From assembly GCA_902773165.1 (NCBI GenBank), contig CACYDO010000171.1, forward strand, positions 1-7,627: a stretch of DNA of 7,627 nt. The letters are read 5' to 3'. The notes under the pieces are model-generated. The model worked only from the letters and a program-made list of their open reading frames with translations. It was not told where the DNA came from and ran no database searches. The position numbers and the translations under genes are program-made. Source of the DNA: an uncultured Ruminococcus sp. Lineage in GTDB: Bacteria > Bacillota > Clostridia > Oscillospirales > Acutalibacteraceae. Positions 7,145 to 7,627 of this stretch are shown here, piece by piece; within the stretch, counting starts at the first letter, position 1, and each line of letters begins with the position of its first letter.

Positions 7145-7220
7145 GTCGGCAACCGCCGACAGGTAGTTCCGGCGGCGTGTCGCCGCTGACCGTTCCGATT
7201 TTACTTTCCATGACGGTCAG
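7145..7220. repeat. Cluster of GC-rich inverted repeats between divergent transcription units
   Basis: Three perfect inverted repeats sit in 76 bases: GTCGGC/GCCGAC (7145-7150 with 7155-7160, AACC loop), GCGGCG/CGCCGC (7172-7177 with 7181-7186, TGT loop), and CTGACCGT/ACGGTCAG (7186-7193 with 7213-7220). The block is GC-rich within strongly AT-rich flanks. It lies upstream of the minus-strand operon promoter and of the plus-strand tandem promoters, so neither predicted transcript would include it. No T-run follows on either strand. Possible roles are the remains of a terminator for a lost gene, a dispersed repeat, or a protein-binding site. Confidence 0.5.
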
Positions 7221-7379
7221 TTGGTCTCCGCGTTTATGGTGAGAATTAGGATTTTAGTTATTAAAAAACACAGATTTAAACCTCAAATTCTCCCGAAGTG
7301 CAAAACAGCCTTACTTTTATTAATAAATCACACACAATTTATTCAAATTGCTACTTTTAAAAAAATCAGAAAATTCTTG
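7221..7379. other. AT-rich intergenic stretch with no gene seen
   Basis: This stretch separates the inverted-repeat cluster from the tandem promoters. It is AT-rich, with poly-A/T runs at 7261-7266 and 7356-7364. The latter lies just upstream of the first tandem promoter and could act as an UP element. Short open frames here have no ribosome binding site and no protein-like composition. I see no RNA gene. Confidence 0.6.
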
Positions 7380-7408
7380 TTGACACCACGAGGAAATTGT
7401 GATAATAT
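7380..7408 (+). promoter_or_regulatory. Plus-strand promoter P1 (first of two tandem promoters)
   Basis: A consensus TTGACA (7380-7385) is followed after 17 bases by TAATAT (7403-7408). An overlapping GATAAT at 7401-7406 would give a 15-base spacer. A/T tracts precede the -35 box. Transcription would begin near 7415 and run rightward through P2 and out of the window. No open reading frame with a ribosome binding site follows before the right edge, which fits an untranslated RNA leader. Confidence 0.7.
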
Positions 7409-7551
7409 ATATAAGCACTCTTCGGGAGCGACTGACAAAAACAACTGAAATTCTTAGAATTCAAGCCGTTTTTCAGCGCTTTTGCATGAGAGGATATCAA
7501 GTCGGATTTAAAGTTAAGAAAAAGAAATTTTAAAAAAATTTCAAAAATCTC

Positions 7552-7580
7552 TTGACAAAACGAAAACGACATGATATAAT
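7552..7580 (+). promoter_or_regulatory. Plus-strand promoter P2, perfect consensus, probable rRNA-operon promoter
   Basis: Both hexamers match the consensus exactly: TTGACA (7552-7557), a 17-base spacer, TATAAT (7575-7580). The 40 bases upstream are nearly all A/T runs, including the inverted GAAATTT/AAATTTC at 7524-7542, and resemble an UP element. A perfect core with an upstream A/T tract, and a second promoter about 170 bases before it, is the usual arrangement of Firmicutes rrn operons. The downstream gene itself is outside the window, so the rRNA assignment is inference. Confidence 0.85.
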
Positions 7581-7586
7581 AAATAA

Positions 7587-7627
7587 GTCGCTTGACGAAA
7601 GAAAAGCGGCGCCAAGGACTTTGAAAA
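7587..7627 (+). promoter_or_regulatory. Start of untranslated leader: 5' hairpin and boxA-like sequence
   Basis: The predicted P2 transcript begins at about 7587 with a 7-bp stem, GTCGCTT (7587-7593) with AAGCGGC (7604-7610), containing one G-T wobble and a 10-base loop. The window then ends in CTTTGAAAA (7619-7627). This matches the core of the boxA-type antitermination sequence found in Bacillus rRNA leaders and spacers (CTTTGAAAAC). Together they suggest a pre-rRNA leader. The match is short and cut by the window edge. Confidence 0.5.

Noticed and set aside
7221..7448. 75-codon plus-strand open frame in the right intergenic region
   Set aside because: No ribosome binding site before its ATG, low-complexity AT-rich coding, and it runs through promoter P1 and the predicted start site.
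7366..7572. 68-codon minus-strand open frame over the tandem promoters
   Set aside because: Phe/Leu/Ser/Lys-rich translation of A/T tracts, no ribosome binding site, and it overlaps strong promoter elements on the other strand.

Overview
The window reads as a piece of a Clostridia (Firmicutes) chromosome, most likely a gut or rumen Ruminococcus-type organism. This is inferred from strong AGGAG-type ribosome binding sites, AT-rich intergenic DNA with sigma-A-type promoters, a GPH-family sugar symporter paired with a GH36 alpha-galactosidase, and a right edge that looks like a Firmicutes rRNA-operon promoter. No taxonomic marker gene is present, so the assignment stays at that level.

Layout, left to right. 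Bases 2-184 hold the last 60 codons of an unrecognised plus-strand gene, closed by a very clear intrinsic terminator (193-223). Convergent to it, and filling 355-7019 on the minus strand, is one alpha-galactoside utilisation cluster. In transcription order it contains a cytoplasmic GT-B (GT28/MurG-like) glycosyltransferase-type protein of unknown substrate (7019-5553), a MelB-type cation:galactoside symporter (5520-4084), a GH36 alpha-galactosidase (4087-1742, overlapping the symporter gene by ATGA), and galactokinase galK (1479-355). A 262-base gap before galK contains a GC-rich, hairpin-forming island. A good minus-strand promoter (TTGATT, 17 bases, TATAAT) lies at 7108-7136, just upstream of the first gene.

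How the genes work together. The symporter should import melibiose, raffinose-type sugars or other alpha-galactosides with a cation. The alpha-galactosidase, which has no export signal, hydrolyses them in the cytoplasm. GalK then phosphorylates the released galactose to galactose-1-phosphate. The rest of the Leloir pathway (galT, galE) is not in the window. The first gene does not fit this scheme, and its role is the main open question.

Bases 7020-7627 carry no convincing gene. After the operon promoter come a cluster of GC-rich inverted repeats (7145-7220), an AT-rich stretch, and two tandem plus-strand promoters with TTGACA -35 boxes (7380-7408 and 7552-7580). The second is a perfect consensus promoter with A/T tracts upstream. 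It is followed by a 5'-end hairpin and a CTTTGAAAA sequence at the very edge that resembles a Firmicutes rRNA antitermination boxA. I infer that a 16S rRNA gene begins shortly beyond the window, but this cannot be confirmed here.
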